NCBI GenBank assembly: GCA_965178125.1
Contig: OZ237735.1
Span: 2,232,001 to 2,296,000, forward strand
Origin: Bilabrum cf. latius
Taxonomy: Eukaryota; Bigyra: Bicosoecida; Bigyra; Bicosoecida
DNA length: 64,000 nucleotides
Direction of reading: 5' to 3'
Shown: positions 10,716-22,181 of the stretch, piece by piece
How the letters are laid out: the number at the start of each line of letters is the position of its first letter
Position numbering within the stretch: position 1 is the stretch's first letter
Position numbers and translations under genes: made by a program
The notes under the pieces: model-generated
Database searches by the model: none
What the model saw: only the letters and a program-made list of their open reading frames with translations
What the model was told of the DNA's origin: nothing

Positions 10716-13700
10716 TCAGCGGCCAGATTCCCGTTCTCGCAAGGCAGCAAGTCCGGCCGCGAAGAGTGGGTCCAGCGTTGACCCCGTATCCCCAGCTCCG
10801 TCTCTGTTGCCCCGTCTCTAGCTTGCTACCTGCTGCTAAGCCCCTCCAGCACCCGGCAACGATGCTTTGCTCTCTTGCAGGCCAGGCACTCTGGTGCTCG
10901 ACACCACTCCGAAGCTATCCACAGAGCCGCTGCTGCCGCTGAGAGAGGCAGATCTTCTCTGCGATGGGTCTTCACCCGTGGCACCAGCAACCCACAGCTC
11001 CTTGCCGTCGTCATCATCCCGTTGCTGTGTGTCGCTGCTTCCGCTTGGTTCTGGATCGGGAGCACGACGCTGAGCCAATGAATCACCCGACGCGCTGTTG
11101 CCGTTGGAATGGGCAACACTCCCGTCATACCGAGCTGCGATGCCCCCAGAGCCGCTTTCTGACGTGCCCATGGGATCACGCGCACCGCCGTGCGAACCGA
11201 ACCGGGTGTCCACAGCATTGCCGGTGAGCTCCGCAGCATCAGCCAGCTGCTCCTGCCGCCCATCGTGCAAACGTGAGGGACTGATGAGCGGAGAAGACGT
11301 TTCCTCCGACATAGCTGACGCGGTGCTGGACCCACCAGCACCAGAACCACCCGGTCGCATCGCATGATGACCCGTGTCCTGCAACACCCCGAGGCCATCG
11401 CGGATCGCCTGAAGCCTGTGTGCGAGGCCGACAGCAGGCCCGATGGCCTCCGTGATGTGGCCCGCCTGCCTCCACGTGTCCCAAGCTGCGATCGCAGACC
11501 GCACAAGGACGACCATGCCGGCTTTGATGGCCACCCAGCTGAGTGGGATGACGATTCCCACGACTCCCCCGAGGCGAGCGTTCACAGGGTGCTCTGCCCT
11601 CACCGTCAGGATGAGCAGAGCGGCCAGTGTGGGCAGCAAGCTCTGTAAGTTTGCGAGAGAGAACCTCCTTCCCATGGATGGGCTGCATGCTGCCAGGGCC
11701 AGCACGCCCAAGATGGGGGACAGGATAGCCAAGGGGGGGATGCAGAGCAGAAGGATGAGGGTGACCCAGCCGGCGCTGTCGAGGTCTCCGTTGGTTAGGG
11801 ACGCGCTTTCGGGCTGCCTGCTTGCAGCCGACATCGCCACGATTGCAGTGGGCACCAGCACGGTGGTAAGCAGTACGTCGGCTATGACAAGCGCGGTGAG
11901 GCCTGCAACAACCAGTCGTGGGTGCTGCGGCTGCGGCGCGTGGTCAAAGGGCTGCATGAAGGCGGGCAAGCACCCGCAGCTGCATATGTAGCTGCCAGTC
12001 TGCGCTGCCTGACGCAACTAGGCCAGCTCTGCGCACGGTCCGTCGCCACAGCATTTATTCGATGGCTTCCTATCTCTGTCCAGAAGCAGCTTGCCGCCGC
12101 GGGCCCGCCCCAGTCCGTAGACCTTACCCGCTATCGAGGTGCCGCCGCTCCCTACAGGCCCCACGTAGCCCCCGAGGGTAGACTGCTGCGCCCGAAGAGA
12201 GCCAACACCGGCCTCCGCAGCGGCGCCAGCTGACAGCCGCCGGGACTGACGGCGGGCTGCTTTCCTGTGGGCACGGGCCCATGGGGCCCAGAGCTCCGGG
12301 TTCCGGGCTTCGAGGGGTAGCAGCCGCACCCTGTCAGGAAGGTAGTACTCCACGTCCCCCGTTGGATGAACGATCTCGTCTGCGGGCAGCAAGACCAGAG
12401 ATAGCCGGCTCTTGCCCGGCTACGGGGTCGGAGAGGCGTTGGTCACACCCACGGCGATCTGGGAGGGTCCTCGAGCGGCAAGAAGTTCCGCGTTCAGGTC
12501 CTGAAGCGCGACCTGGAGGTCCACCAGGCACGCCATCGTCTGTCCAACTGAGCGCTGTGCGCCACACCCAGCCGTCGGGTTGATTGGAGATGACGAGTAG
12601 AGAAGTGAAGCAGCATCAGAGCTCGATGCTACAACTGGGCCATCGGCCGACGTGGTAGGAAGTGCCAGCTAGGTGCCGGTGCTCCAACGCACCGAGCTCT
12701 CTTGCCGGTCAGAGTAGGATCCTGCAGCTGATGCAGCGCTAGAGATCGACGGTCCATCGTCGTCTGAGCTGCTGTTTGAGCCGTCCTGCTCCTGCTTGCC
12801 AGCTGGCTCCTCTGAGGGCACAAGCTGGGCAAATCTGGCCATAGGGCTGCCCTGCCCGTCATTGCTGGAGCGGCTCGAGCGGCGCCTCCTGCGGCGCTTC
12901 CTCATTGATAGGCTCCTGGCGTGCATGTCCAGCACAGCGACAAGTGCAGTAGCCACAGACTTGTGGTCGAGTCTGCGGGCGGCCCACACAACGCGGTTAA
13001 AGGATACGCTGCCCCACTGGCCCCTCGGCTGCTTGGGGATGGACCAGACGCCACCTGCCATGCGCGTCCCAGCGACAGCAAGCAAAGCTTGCGCGAGCGG
13101 TCGCGGTTGAGCTGCCAGGGGATTGCGCGGGTGACTGGCTGCGGGCGTTGATCCTGCGTGGGACCACGGAGTCGACATCTCCGCCCGTTGCTGCTGTCTA
13201 GCCTTGGAGGAAGCGCCCTATTGACCCCCTTCGCCTGCTCCAAGGTCTCCACCCTGCCAAGGGCCGTCGGTCACGGCAAGATACGGTGCAACTAGGCTCA
13301 GCAACGCCGATATCACCAGCACGTCACTCGTGTCAACTCGTAGCGGTGCCGACACAGACCCGTCTCCCACTAGGGGAAGCACGGCCGGAAGCCTTGGCTA
13401 GCCGATGGGTGCACCAGCAGTCGTCCGTTCAGCACCATCCTGCGAGTCTGGGGCTTCCATGCCCCTCCCACCACCAGATGTCCTCCCTTTGCGGTGCACC
13501 AGCACGTCGAGATACGCATTCCTGTAGTCGGGCGACACTCCAAAGCGCAAGCAATCGCCACGAGCGTTCGACTGGACGTCTCGGAAAAGTGCTAGCTCGT
13601 ACATAGACACGGCATCCGCCACAGCCCTGGCCTTCTGCGATCGAACTGCAGAGGACAGGAGCGTGCTGAGCGGCCTGCAGCAGATGCGGGCGGCAGATAC

Positions 13701-16700
13701 AAGCATCAGGTCGCTGTCTTGCCATGCAGCTGCCTATGCAATCGCTTGCTCTAGCTGTTTAAGCTTGTCTTGCGACACGACTCCGAGCAACTCCGGCGGG
13801 ACGGTAGGGTCCAGCTTCCACGGGCGATTCCACTGGTTCTCACCCTGCAGATGCAATCGATGCACGTGCCTTCCTAGATCCCTCCATCCCAACTACAGCT
13901 GGGGCTGCCATGGGACTGCGGGAGCCGGCCCTGGCAGCGGCGGCCGCACGAGGACGCCGCTGCTCCTTGCAGCGTCGTACACACCGGAGAGCATGCTGTG
14001 CAACCCACTAGTTCCCAGCTGCAGCATCTATCGGTTCAGCTGCACCCAATCTTGCTCCACAACCTGTCGGTTGCAGCAGCCCGGCAACTCCGGCGGTTGC
14101 GCGACCGGGGGATCGGAATGTCTTGAATGCCTTCCACTGCCCTGTGAGCTGATGCCCGCAGCAGGCTGCTAGAAGTCGAGTGCGCTCATCCTGGCCCTGC
14201 CTGCCGCGTGGTGCACACCTCGTTTGGGGGGTGATGCGTTGCTAGGACGTCGCCGTGAGCCAATACCTGTCCGAGAGAAGGCTGGCTCGGGCGAGTACGC
14301 AGCCAGAGTGCGCCCGCTTGGCGTGCCCGGTTGCACCATCCTACGACTCGCAGCGGCAAGGCGGCTGCTGCCATGCACCATGCTTGCATGAGGCGATCCA
14401 ACGCTGTTCCTAGGAGAGGAATTGCTAAGCTGAGATGCGTATCCAGCGGACGTCACTGGCTGAAACTGCTCCGGACGCTTCGCATTCGCAGCATCGGCAC
14501 CCACTCCCAAGCTGCCATGTGGCGTGAGCACGAGTGACGACGCCATCACTTCTTTGGCAGCTGCACCCAGAGATGACCTGGGTGCCGGAGCGGGATCCAC
14601 GTGGCTGCCACCCAGGAGCGGCGTCTTGACCGAACCTGTTGGCCTGTCCGACACGCCTGTTTGCACCCTGTCCCAGCCTACCACCTCAAGGTCAGCGGCA
14701 AGCCCTGCCACCGACATACCCGCACCACGATGAGCGACTGCCGCAGATGTGCTGCTGCTAAACCTGGAGCCCTGCAGCGATGTCTGCGCTACGAGATCCT
14801 GGAACTGCGCGATGCGCCTCAGTTCCATCCAGAGGGCGGCTTCGCCCGTGGCCTGCAGCTCCTTGGATGACACTGGGTTGGGATCAACGCAGATGCATAG
14901 CAGGCCGTTGCAGTCAAATGGTCGCTGCTGCACGCCAGGCTAGCGGCCGCTTGCGTCCTCAGTATTGAGCCTGCGAGCGCGACCACCCTTTTGCTTCTTG
15001 GTGGAAGCACACGAGCAGCAACCCGCCTGACAACGACACACGCGGGCTGGCATGTATCGCGAGCACGCAGGGAAAAATCCAAAGCACCCGCAGCAGCACC
15101 CACAGCAGCACAAGAACTGAACCATTCCACCGCTGACGACGGCGCAACCGCGAGCGACCCTCCGATCGCAGAGCCCACCGGTGGCAGGTGACACCGTCAG
15201 CCAGCCGAACAACAGCGTAAACAGCGCCAAGCCGCAAACAAATGCAAGTACTTGCCAACCGCCACCCTGTCGGAGCGCAAATTCGTACGGGGTGTAGCAT
15301 CCAGACACGCCGATCGTGCCTGACTCACACACAAATTGGCAAGCGTAGGCCTGGGCGCTCTGCACTGGGCCGGAGGCGGGCACGGGCTTTTCCTTGTAGT
15401 AGGAGTTTGCGGGTTTCTGGGGGCATGCCTTGCATCTAGGAGACCCTGATTCAGCGAACTGGCCAACAGGGCATTTTGTGCACGTTCTTCGCTCAATGTC
15501 GGGCATCTGGTTCATCGGGCACTGCTTGCACAACGTGGAGCCCGGGCGGTCCGTGTGGTTGCCGCTGCCGCATGGATTGCACTGCTGCTAGCCTGATAGC
15601 GGCTACGCAAACCCAGGGGGACAAGAAGTGCACGTGCTGGAAGCCTGAGCATTGTTGTACTGTCCCGGTGGGCAGAGAGAGCACTTGGTCGCAGATCCCG
15701 TGCTGTACTCTCCAGGGTGGCACGGGCTGCACTGGTTCTATCCCGCGCTCGACTTGGAAAAGCCCGGATTGCACGGTCGACAAAGGCCCTTGCCATCCGG
15801 ACTCGAGCTGGTTTCGCCAGTAGGCTCAAACCCCGCTTGACAAACTGTACAAGCAGTCGAAGCAGCATTCGGAGCTACTCCAGCAACGCACGGTGAACAC
15901 TTACTGGTCCCCGGCAAGCTGGAGAAGTTACCTGCGGGGCAGTCCAAGCAGCCCATCGCACCTTCCATTGGTTGGTACTGCCCCGCTCGGCAAGCCCTGC
16001 AAACTTCGTTTGTATTCGTGTTGTTCTGAAAGGTACCTGGCTGGCACAACTGGCACAGAGCACCGCCCTCGCCTGTTGTGCACCGAGGCTGTGAAAACTG
16101 CTTCCCCGAACCGCCCGGGCTGCCCCCGTTCATATTGCCGGCCCCACCCTCGGATCGAATCGATCCTGCGAACGATCCCATGATAGGTCGGTCCACGACG
16201 GGCTCCGGCGGGGGCCCTTTCTTCAGCTGCAGCAACCTGGGGCCATTCTGCATGGGCGCCTGGAATCCATGAAGCCTCCACACGGCGGAGCAGTTCTGGT
16301 ACACTGTTGTATTGGACGGGTTGTGCTCGAAATTCTCGGCCAACCACTGCACCGCATCGTCATCGAGCTGCTGCGCCAGTATAAGACCCCCAGCGCCACC
16401 ACCGCCGCCCGCGGCCCAACCTCCGCCACCAGACACATCAACAACGCCAGACTTGCCGCCATCCAGCACGCACGCCTACAGCAGGGCAGATCCACCTGCT
16501 CCACCACCCCCGCCCAACAGGGCTGGATTGGGCCCGCCAACACCAGCCAGGCCACCTGCGTTGATGTGGCCATCCAAAGTGGCGTTGATTACGTTCACCC
16601 AAACGATACCACCTCCAGCTCCGCCAGATGCCGTCGGCCCGCCTCCAGAGCCAACCATCCTTGGTCGGGCGGGATCGTCGTACGGTTGACCACCTGGAGC

Positions 16701-19325
16701 GACAGCAGAAATAGTGAGGCCAGTCACCGAACTGTTGTGAGGCGCGCCGCCTGCACCACCGAAACCGCCATGTCCACCTCCACCGCCAATACCCGCCGGG
16801 GTAGCGCCGCCCGCGCCAGCTCCCAAGCCAGCCCCGCAGCCCAGCCCCGCAGCACTGAGCGCTGAAGTCGCATCGATGTCCGCATGCAAGGCGCACAGCC
16901 GCAGCTTGGGGCCGTTCATGGATGCGCCATTCGCCATCTTCAGCCTTCCAGCAGAGACCCAGACGCTGAATACTCTCGCCTCCTGACTACCAGCCTGGGA
17001 ACATGCCAGCGTTGGCAGAGCATACTTGGTGCGATTCACTGCGCCCCCACCGGCGCACATACCTGTGCTTATGACTTCGTGGCTAGAAACGGACCCGCCC
17101 AGCATCTCAAACGTATTGTTGACCGAGATGTAGATCGTGTAAGCATCTAGCGAGGACTAGTGCTGCATGGAGAGCTCCTAAGCCTGCAGGGTCAGTGATG
17201 TCTCCTGCTAAGGGATGTCCACCTGCGACAGGTCGTTGTTGATCGCTGCATTGTCCACAATCAGCAATGCCTCATCACTAAAATGGACGTACGATTCTGT
17301 GTCCACGGTGAACTGGCTCGACTGAACCTTCAGCACAGCAGCTTGCAGCTCAGAATTTGACAAAGCGATCTGCTACGACTGCAGCTGCAGCACGCTCTTG
17401 GTGGTTGTAAAGTGCGATCCCTATTGCAGGCGGATGTTTGGTACGTTTACAAACACCCCAGATGCTGCCAGGTGACCTTCATTGTCTCCAGCGCTGCTAT
17501 TCGAACGCAAAGAAGGCAGCCCGCCTGCTTGCAAGCTAGACGAAGTCATCTCTAGCTGGTTCACCTGAACGCTTGAGATCCTTGAGATATCCCAGTCGCA
17601 ACCCTGCATTTGCAGCTAGGTTGGAACAGTAGTCAGCTCACCGGGCAGCTGCAGGCCATTCTGCAGAACACCTTGGGCGGTCTGCGGCAAAAGGGTGGTG
17701 GTCCGGTGCCGCAGCCCAGTGATGCCCTCACATGTAATGAGACCCTACAGATCGGGCAGCTGCTCCAATTCCAGCGGTGCGTCGCTGGGTTCAGACCGCA
17801 CGGCATCGGAGCCTGCCTGTTCCGTGGCCGCCTCTAGGTTGTCAAGCTTGGGGGCCTTAGGGACCGGCGCAATCCGAACTGCCACGCCGGCACCGCCGTC
17901 AGGACACGCGTACCTCTGGGGTCTATCGAGAGTCACACCGCCCGATGTGGCCGTGACACCCGTGTCAGATGCAAACAAACCAGTGGTTGCAACCACCGTA
18001 ATGATGCCGCCGCCGCCACCGCACTTGAAGAGCGAGCTGCCTCCCACCGCGCGGAGTGTGGGGATGCCCGCCGGGCTGTTGATGGTTACACGGCCTCCGC
18101 TGATGAAAATAGAACCACCGCCACCCCCTCCCAGGATGTACTGTCCTTCCACGTCCACTGGCGTTTGCCCATTCGCAACGACCACACCGTCGATGCGAAT
18201 ATCCCCAGGAATGGGCTGCGACTCTGAGCCAAGGCCAATCAGTCGGATCCTGCCGCCGCCTCGCGCAAACACAGGGTCTATTTTGTTCCCGGCCTGCGAG
18301 TTGCCGCCGAATTCCCACGGGTAAGACAGTGAGTCGTATCCGAATGCAACGAACGGGGTCGGTGTGGGGGCGCGCAGGGGCTGTGAATCGTCGAGTGGAG
18401 AAGAGGCTGCGTGCGGAGCAACTCGATTGGCAAATGGATCGGCATGCTGCCGTGCTAGTAACGCTTGCTGCACGCTCCATGAAGGAGCTACTGTCCCATG
18501 CATGCTAGAATAGGCGCCTGCTTCAATGATAGGCTCGCCATTCCCGCCTAGCGGGCTGTCCCCTCCAACCGGCCGGCCGGAGCCCATCGACCGAACTGCG
18601 GCTGGTGGCCAGCCGCCATGAGTGCTGTCCAGACGGTGGAGCTCTTCACGAAGTGTGGTCCCCGCACCACGAGAAGAATCATTCTTTCGCAAGAGTTGGG
18701 CATCAATTCCTTCCCGGCGGGCGATGGCTTTCCAAGTCCAAGCAGAACTACGAAGCCTCGCTTGGTGGAGCGGCTCCACCGTCTGGGCGCCTCCCTGGCC
18801 TAGATGCGAGCCCCCACCCCCATCAGCTGCGTAACCCTGACTGTCGAATACCCCCGGTGCCCCACAGCTAGCATTGATCACTGAGGTGGCATCGACCGTC
18901 ATGTATGAAGCTTGCAGCAGTATTGAAGGCGCAACGATTGACGAGCCAATCGTTAGATGTAGCTCGTACGGCGTATTATTAAAGGCAAGAATATCCGAAA
19001 AATCATATCCGCACTGACCTTCGACCTGTCGTCCTTTAATATGTGCGTTCTGGAATGTAATTGAGTAGTTGAAGCTGCACGTCTCGGGCCCACCAGTGTA
19101 TTCGACCGTCTGATTAGCGAATATGCATCCCCCAGGAGCAAGCTTCGTCTTTTCGCACCCAAGAGATAGCGCATCACACACTGATGGTTGTGCTTTCCAA
19201 CCAGCTGCAAGCAATCGATCGGTCGGGCTCCTCTTGGTCGAGGCCTGCGATGGGGCTCCTCTTGAGCCTTGCGTGCTACTAAAGGCGCAGCCAACTGCAA
19301 CCAGCAGTATAAAATACAAATTCAT
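10716..19325 (-). CDS. Multi-pass surface protein: Gly-rich beta-helix-like N-terminus, GCC2/GCC3-type Cys repeats, membrane domain
   Basis: One uninterrupted frame of 2,869 residues runs from ATG 19325 to TGA 10718-10716, with about 23 TAG codons read as Gln. A signal peptide (M-N-L-Y-F-I-L-L-V-A-V-G-C-A) leads into about 950 residues with Gly-rich strand repeats typical of pectin-lyase-like surface proteins of protists. A Cys-repeat segment (about 15290-16090) follows, with C-P-P-G-x-Y units, then a membrane span (15189-15262) and a Cys-packed cytoplasmic patch that could be palmitoylated (about 15010-15130). Further hydrophobic segments lie near 13275-13325 and 11510-11940, and the tail is long, Ser/Gly-rich and acidic. 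It shares a divergent promoter with the thrombospondin-repeat gene and lies 115 bp upstream of the LRR gene on the same strand. The ligand is unknown; a surface receptor, adhesin or channel-like role is inference. Confidence 0.75.
11510..11960 (-). other. Cluster of four hydrophobic segments (membrane domain)
   Basis: Within the 2,869-residue surface protein, four stretches of about 20-30 apolar residues follow each other (starting near R-L-V-V-A-G-L-T, W-V-T-L-I-L-L-L, L-L-P-T-L-A-A-L and G-G-V-V-G-I-V-I). With the span at 15.2 kb this makes the protein multi-pass rather than single-pass. Confidence 0.65.
15290..16090 (-). repeat. GCC2/GCC3-type cysteine repeats of the 2,869-residue protein
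   Basis: Units follow a C-x2-C-x-P-G-x-Y/F pattern with roughly 50-residue spacing, ending just before the membrane span. Three TAG codons lie in or between units, at positions where Gln or another polar residue is normal. Confidence 0.75.
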
Positions 19326-19503
19326 TGTTATGTTTGAGGCTCTCAAGCAGTCATGGGTTCCAAGTCAGGAGAAACCTCTGGGAAACACAGATATGGTATT
19401 ATTAATGAAGTAAGGTGTTAATAGTGGAACCCACGTGCGCTCGCGTCATTCTTTCCTCGAATCCTCGCACAAGAGCTTGCAACTCTCCAACAACGCAAGT
19501 AAA
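19326..19503. promoter_or_regulatory. Shared divergent promoter with a CACGTG palindrome
   Basis: This is a 178-bp space between two outward ATGs of secreted or surface-protein genes. A CACGTG (G-box/E-box) palindrome lies at 19432-19437 and an AT-rich stretch at 19396-19425. The small size implies coupled expression; the role of the palindrome is a guess. Confidence 0.4.
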
Positions 19504-22023
19504 ATGATACTGCTTGCATTGGCTATACTTCTACCTGCAATTTGTAAGATTCATAACGCCTATTAGTAACAGAATTGACCCGAACTTCTACGTGCAAGCA
19601 TCCCCTGGGACAATCACCCCCCTTGAACCAATCCAATCGCAGCTGTCGCTGAATCAACATATCATCTCGTTGGAGTCTATGAGACGATGACAAGCGGTTA
19701 GGCAGGATCGCAGATGTCATGTTCCAGTGCAGCGATTCGTGCGACCGACGTGAACGTAAAGGTACAGGTCAACGCCTCCATCATTCAGTCCATCTCATTG
19801 AGCTCAAATACTAGTCACACGATATTTCACGACATTTTGAATAGGACTATTGAAGGCCCGCTGCGATTCAACGTTGTGGGAGCTGCGACTGAAATGAACG
19901 AGGTTCGGATTGGCCTCCTACAACAAGAACGTGGATTCGTCGGGCTTGAGTTGGCTGGGGGGCCACAGCACCCGCGGGTGTGCGCATATATGCACTGGGG
20001 CATCAAGTTTGGCCCGCCATACTTCGCAATGTCGCTCTTGTGGGACGCCGACGGCAACTCTCGTTGCGATTCTGCCGGTGGCACCGTGTCCGTGGAGCCC
20101 AGCGAATCGTACTGCGCGTAGCCAGGCGGGAGACGAAAGTCATCTTTGGTTGCCATTGAGCGTAGGGTTGGCTGGAAAGCATAGCCATGGAGCCTGTGCG
20201 AATCCCAGTCGACAACATGCGATACAGGGCTGCAAACCAGGCAAGTCACCTGCTCCGACAACCTGCAGAACCAGCTTCCAGACTCTGCGTGCAACGGCTT
20301 GGAACGGCCTCCATCGCAGCAAGCATGCGTACACGTGGCATGCGAAAACGTTGCAACGCCTCCAGCATCGGTTGCTTCTTCGGCGATCTTTTCAGCTCTG
20401 CCAGAAGCCCTGCTTGGCGGGTGGGTTGGTATCTATGCAACACGAACCACCCAGGCATACTGCGGGCGGACCATGAAGCGCAGTGTCGTTGACATCGAAA
20501 TTACGCAGGGAGACTCCGGTTCTACAAACGGCAGCCTTGTGCAGCTCCCTCGATTGAAGATGAGCACACGGAGCGGCATCGCAACCCCCCTTCCCCTTGT
20601 CTCAGACATGCTGCTATCCGGGACGGAGTCTGGCACTGCAGTGTAGTTCATGTTTGAGGGGATCATCACTGGGTACGATGAATAGACGGGAACTCTCTCG
20701 GTAATGAACCCGGCTATTCCCGCAGCGGGCTCAAAGGCCCTCCGCTTCTTCCCGAACGTCGAAGGGATTCTTGGCGTGCGCGAGGACGAGAACCTCGCGA
20801 ATTAGCACCACCTTCTGGAAGTCGGGCCGGGGGCTGCACTTCTTGCGTTTAGCTATGACGCACCGGAGATGACGTCTTTCCTACCTGGCCCGAACGGAAC
20901 TGCGTCCTGCGCACCGAAAGACACCCCCCTCCTGGATGACCTCTGGGCGGCTGCACCCGCCGGCCGGGTTGACTTCTTCAGAATCAGCAGGAAGTCTGGC
21001 CAGTTCCAGCTAGGTCCCTTCGAGGAATGCGAGCCTAATGTGGCTCTGGGCGTGTGCTAGGCTCGCCAAAGCGTCCTAACCGACAAGTGCTTCTTTCCGA
21101 ACAGCACAGATGAGGTTGACTCTGCGCTGTGTGACGGGGCCTCGATGCCTGCAACGGTCATGCGCAACTGCTCGGCGTGTGTCGCATTCGAGCTGAGCGA
21201 GTGGTCTAACTGCACGGCGAAGTGCAGCGGCGGCGTGCAGGACAGGACGATCACCTGCGTCAAAACATCGTCGGCGTCTCGCCCGCCCCAGCCGCTGTCG
21301 ACGTGCTCTGCCATCCTCGGTACAGGCATTCCGGCGGACGAGCAGAGGTGCAACATTGAGCCTTGTGCATCCTGGGTGGTGGGCCAGTGGGGCGCGTGCT
21401 CGTAGCCATGCGGGCCGGGACAGCAGACAAGGACGGTTGAGTGCCGAGAGCTACAGTCAGGCAAGCTGATTGAGACTAACACGTAGAGGCGCTGCGGGAC
21501 GGAGCCTGTCGCCGCCATGGCTTGTCAGATGTGTCCATGTGAACCCACGAACCAGGGTGTTATCGAACCCGTGCGAATAATCCCAGAGGCACTGCAAACT
21601 GGGGCCCTGGAGGATCCAAAAGTCGACCCGCTGGAGCCGTACGATCCCGCCTCTACCGACTTCGTTGGGTACCGAAGCGTCAACTCAAGCACGTTCTGCG
21701 GGGTGGGATAGGAGCTACTTACAATGGATCAGTTCAAATGCTTCCCAGCATCGTTCTAGAGAGACCTGTGCGCGCGCGTATACAGCCGTGCCAGCCCTGG
21801 TAGCATCCCGGTGGCGTTCAAGGCCAGGGATGAGGACCTCCCGCTTGATGTGCCTAGGTGGGCCACTGCGGCAGGGGGCCTGCTGGAGGGATAGAACCCT
21901 GACATTGTGCTTCAGGCGTCCGATAGCTAGTGCCGGTTCTTTGAGTTGCAGCACCAGGACAGGGCGTTTGTCTCCCCGGAGCGACAAGCGGCTGTGGGCG
22001 TGTGCAGGACAAAGCTGACCTGA
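19504..22023 (+). CDS. Secreted thrombospondin type-1 repeat protein
   Basis: Exons 19504-19543 and 19733-22023 give 776 residues ending at TGA 22021-22023. The first exon encodes a signal peptide (M-I-L-L-A-L-A-I-L-L-P-A-I). Three TSP1-like modules are visible: W-S-L-C...C-D-T-G-L-Q-T-R-Q-V-T-C (from 20185), W-S-N-C...C-S-G-G-V-Q-D-R-T-I-T-C (from about 21200) and W-G-A-C-S-Q-P-C-G-P-G-Q-Q-T-R (from about 21388). Between and after them are Cys-containing segments I do not recognise. Twelve TAG codons are in frame; the one at 21403-21405 is the Q of C-S-Q-P-C-G. There is no membrane anchor, so it is probably secreted or in the cell coat. The gene is divergent from the Gly/Cys surface protein and convergent with the giant gene (158 bp). 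Confidence 0.75.
19544..19732 (+). other. Intron of thrombospondin-repeat gene (189 bp)
   Basis: The donor is GTAAGA at 19544 and the acceptor GCAG ends at 19732. It joins the signal-peptide exon (phase 1) to the main frame, giving Ser at the junction. Another AG at 19705 has the same phase but would create TGA. Confidence 0.65.
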
Positions 22024-22181
22024 TCGGCCTCGGTCCGAACACTGAGTGCTTGTAAATGATATTGTGGAAAAATAGATGACCTGTACTGATACTGCATGAT
22101 ACCAAAATGATATAGATGGTTGATCTAGTCACTTAAAATAGCAATTGACGTTGCAGTTCGTCTCGCGCATCCAGCCCCTCA

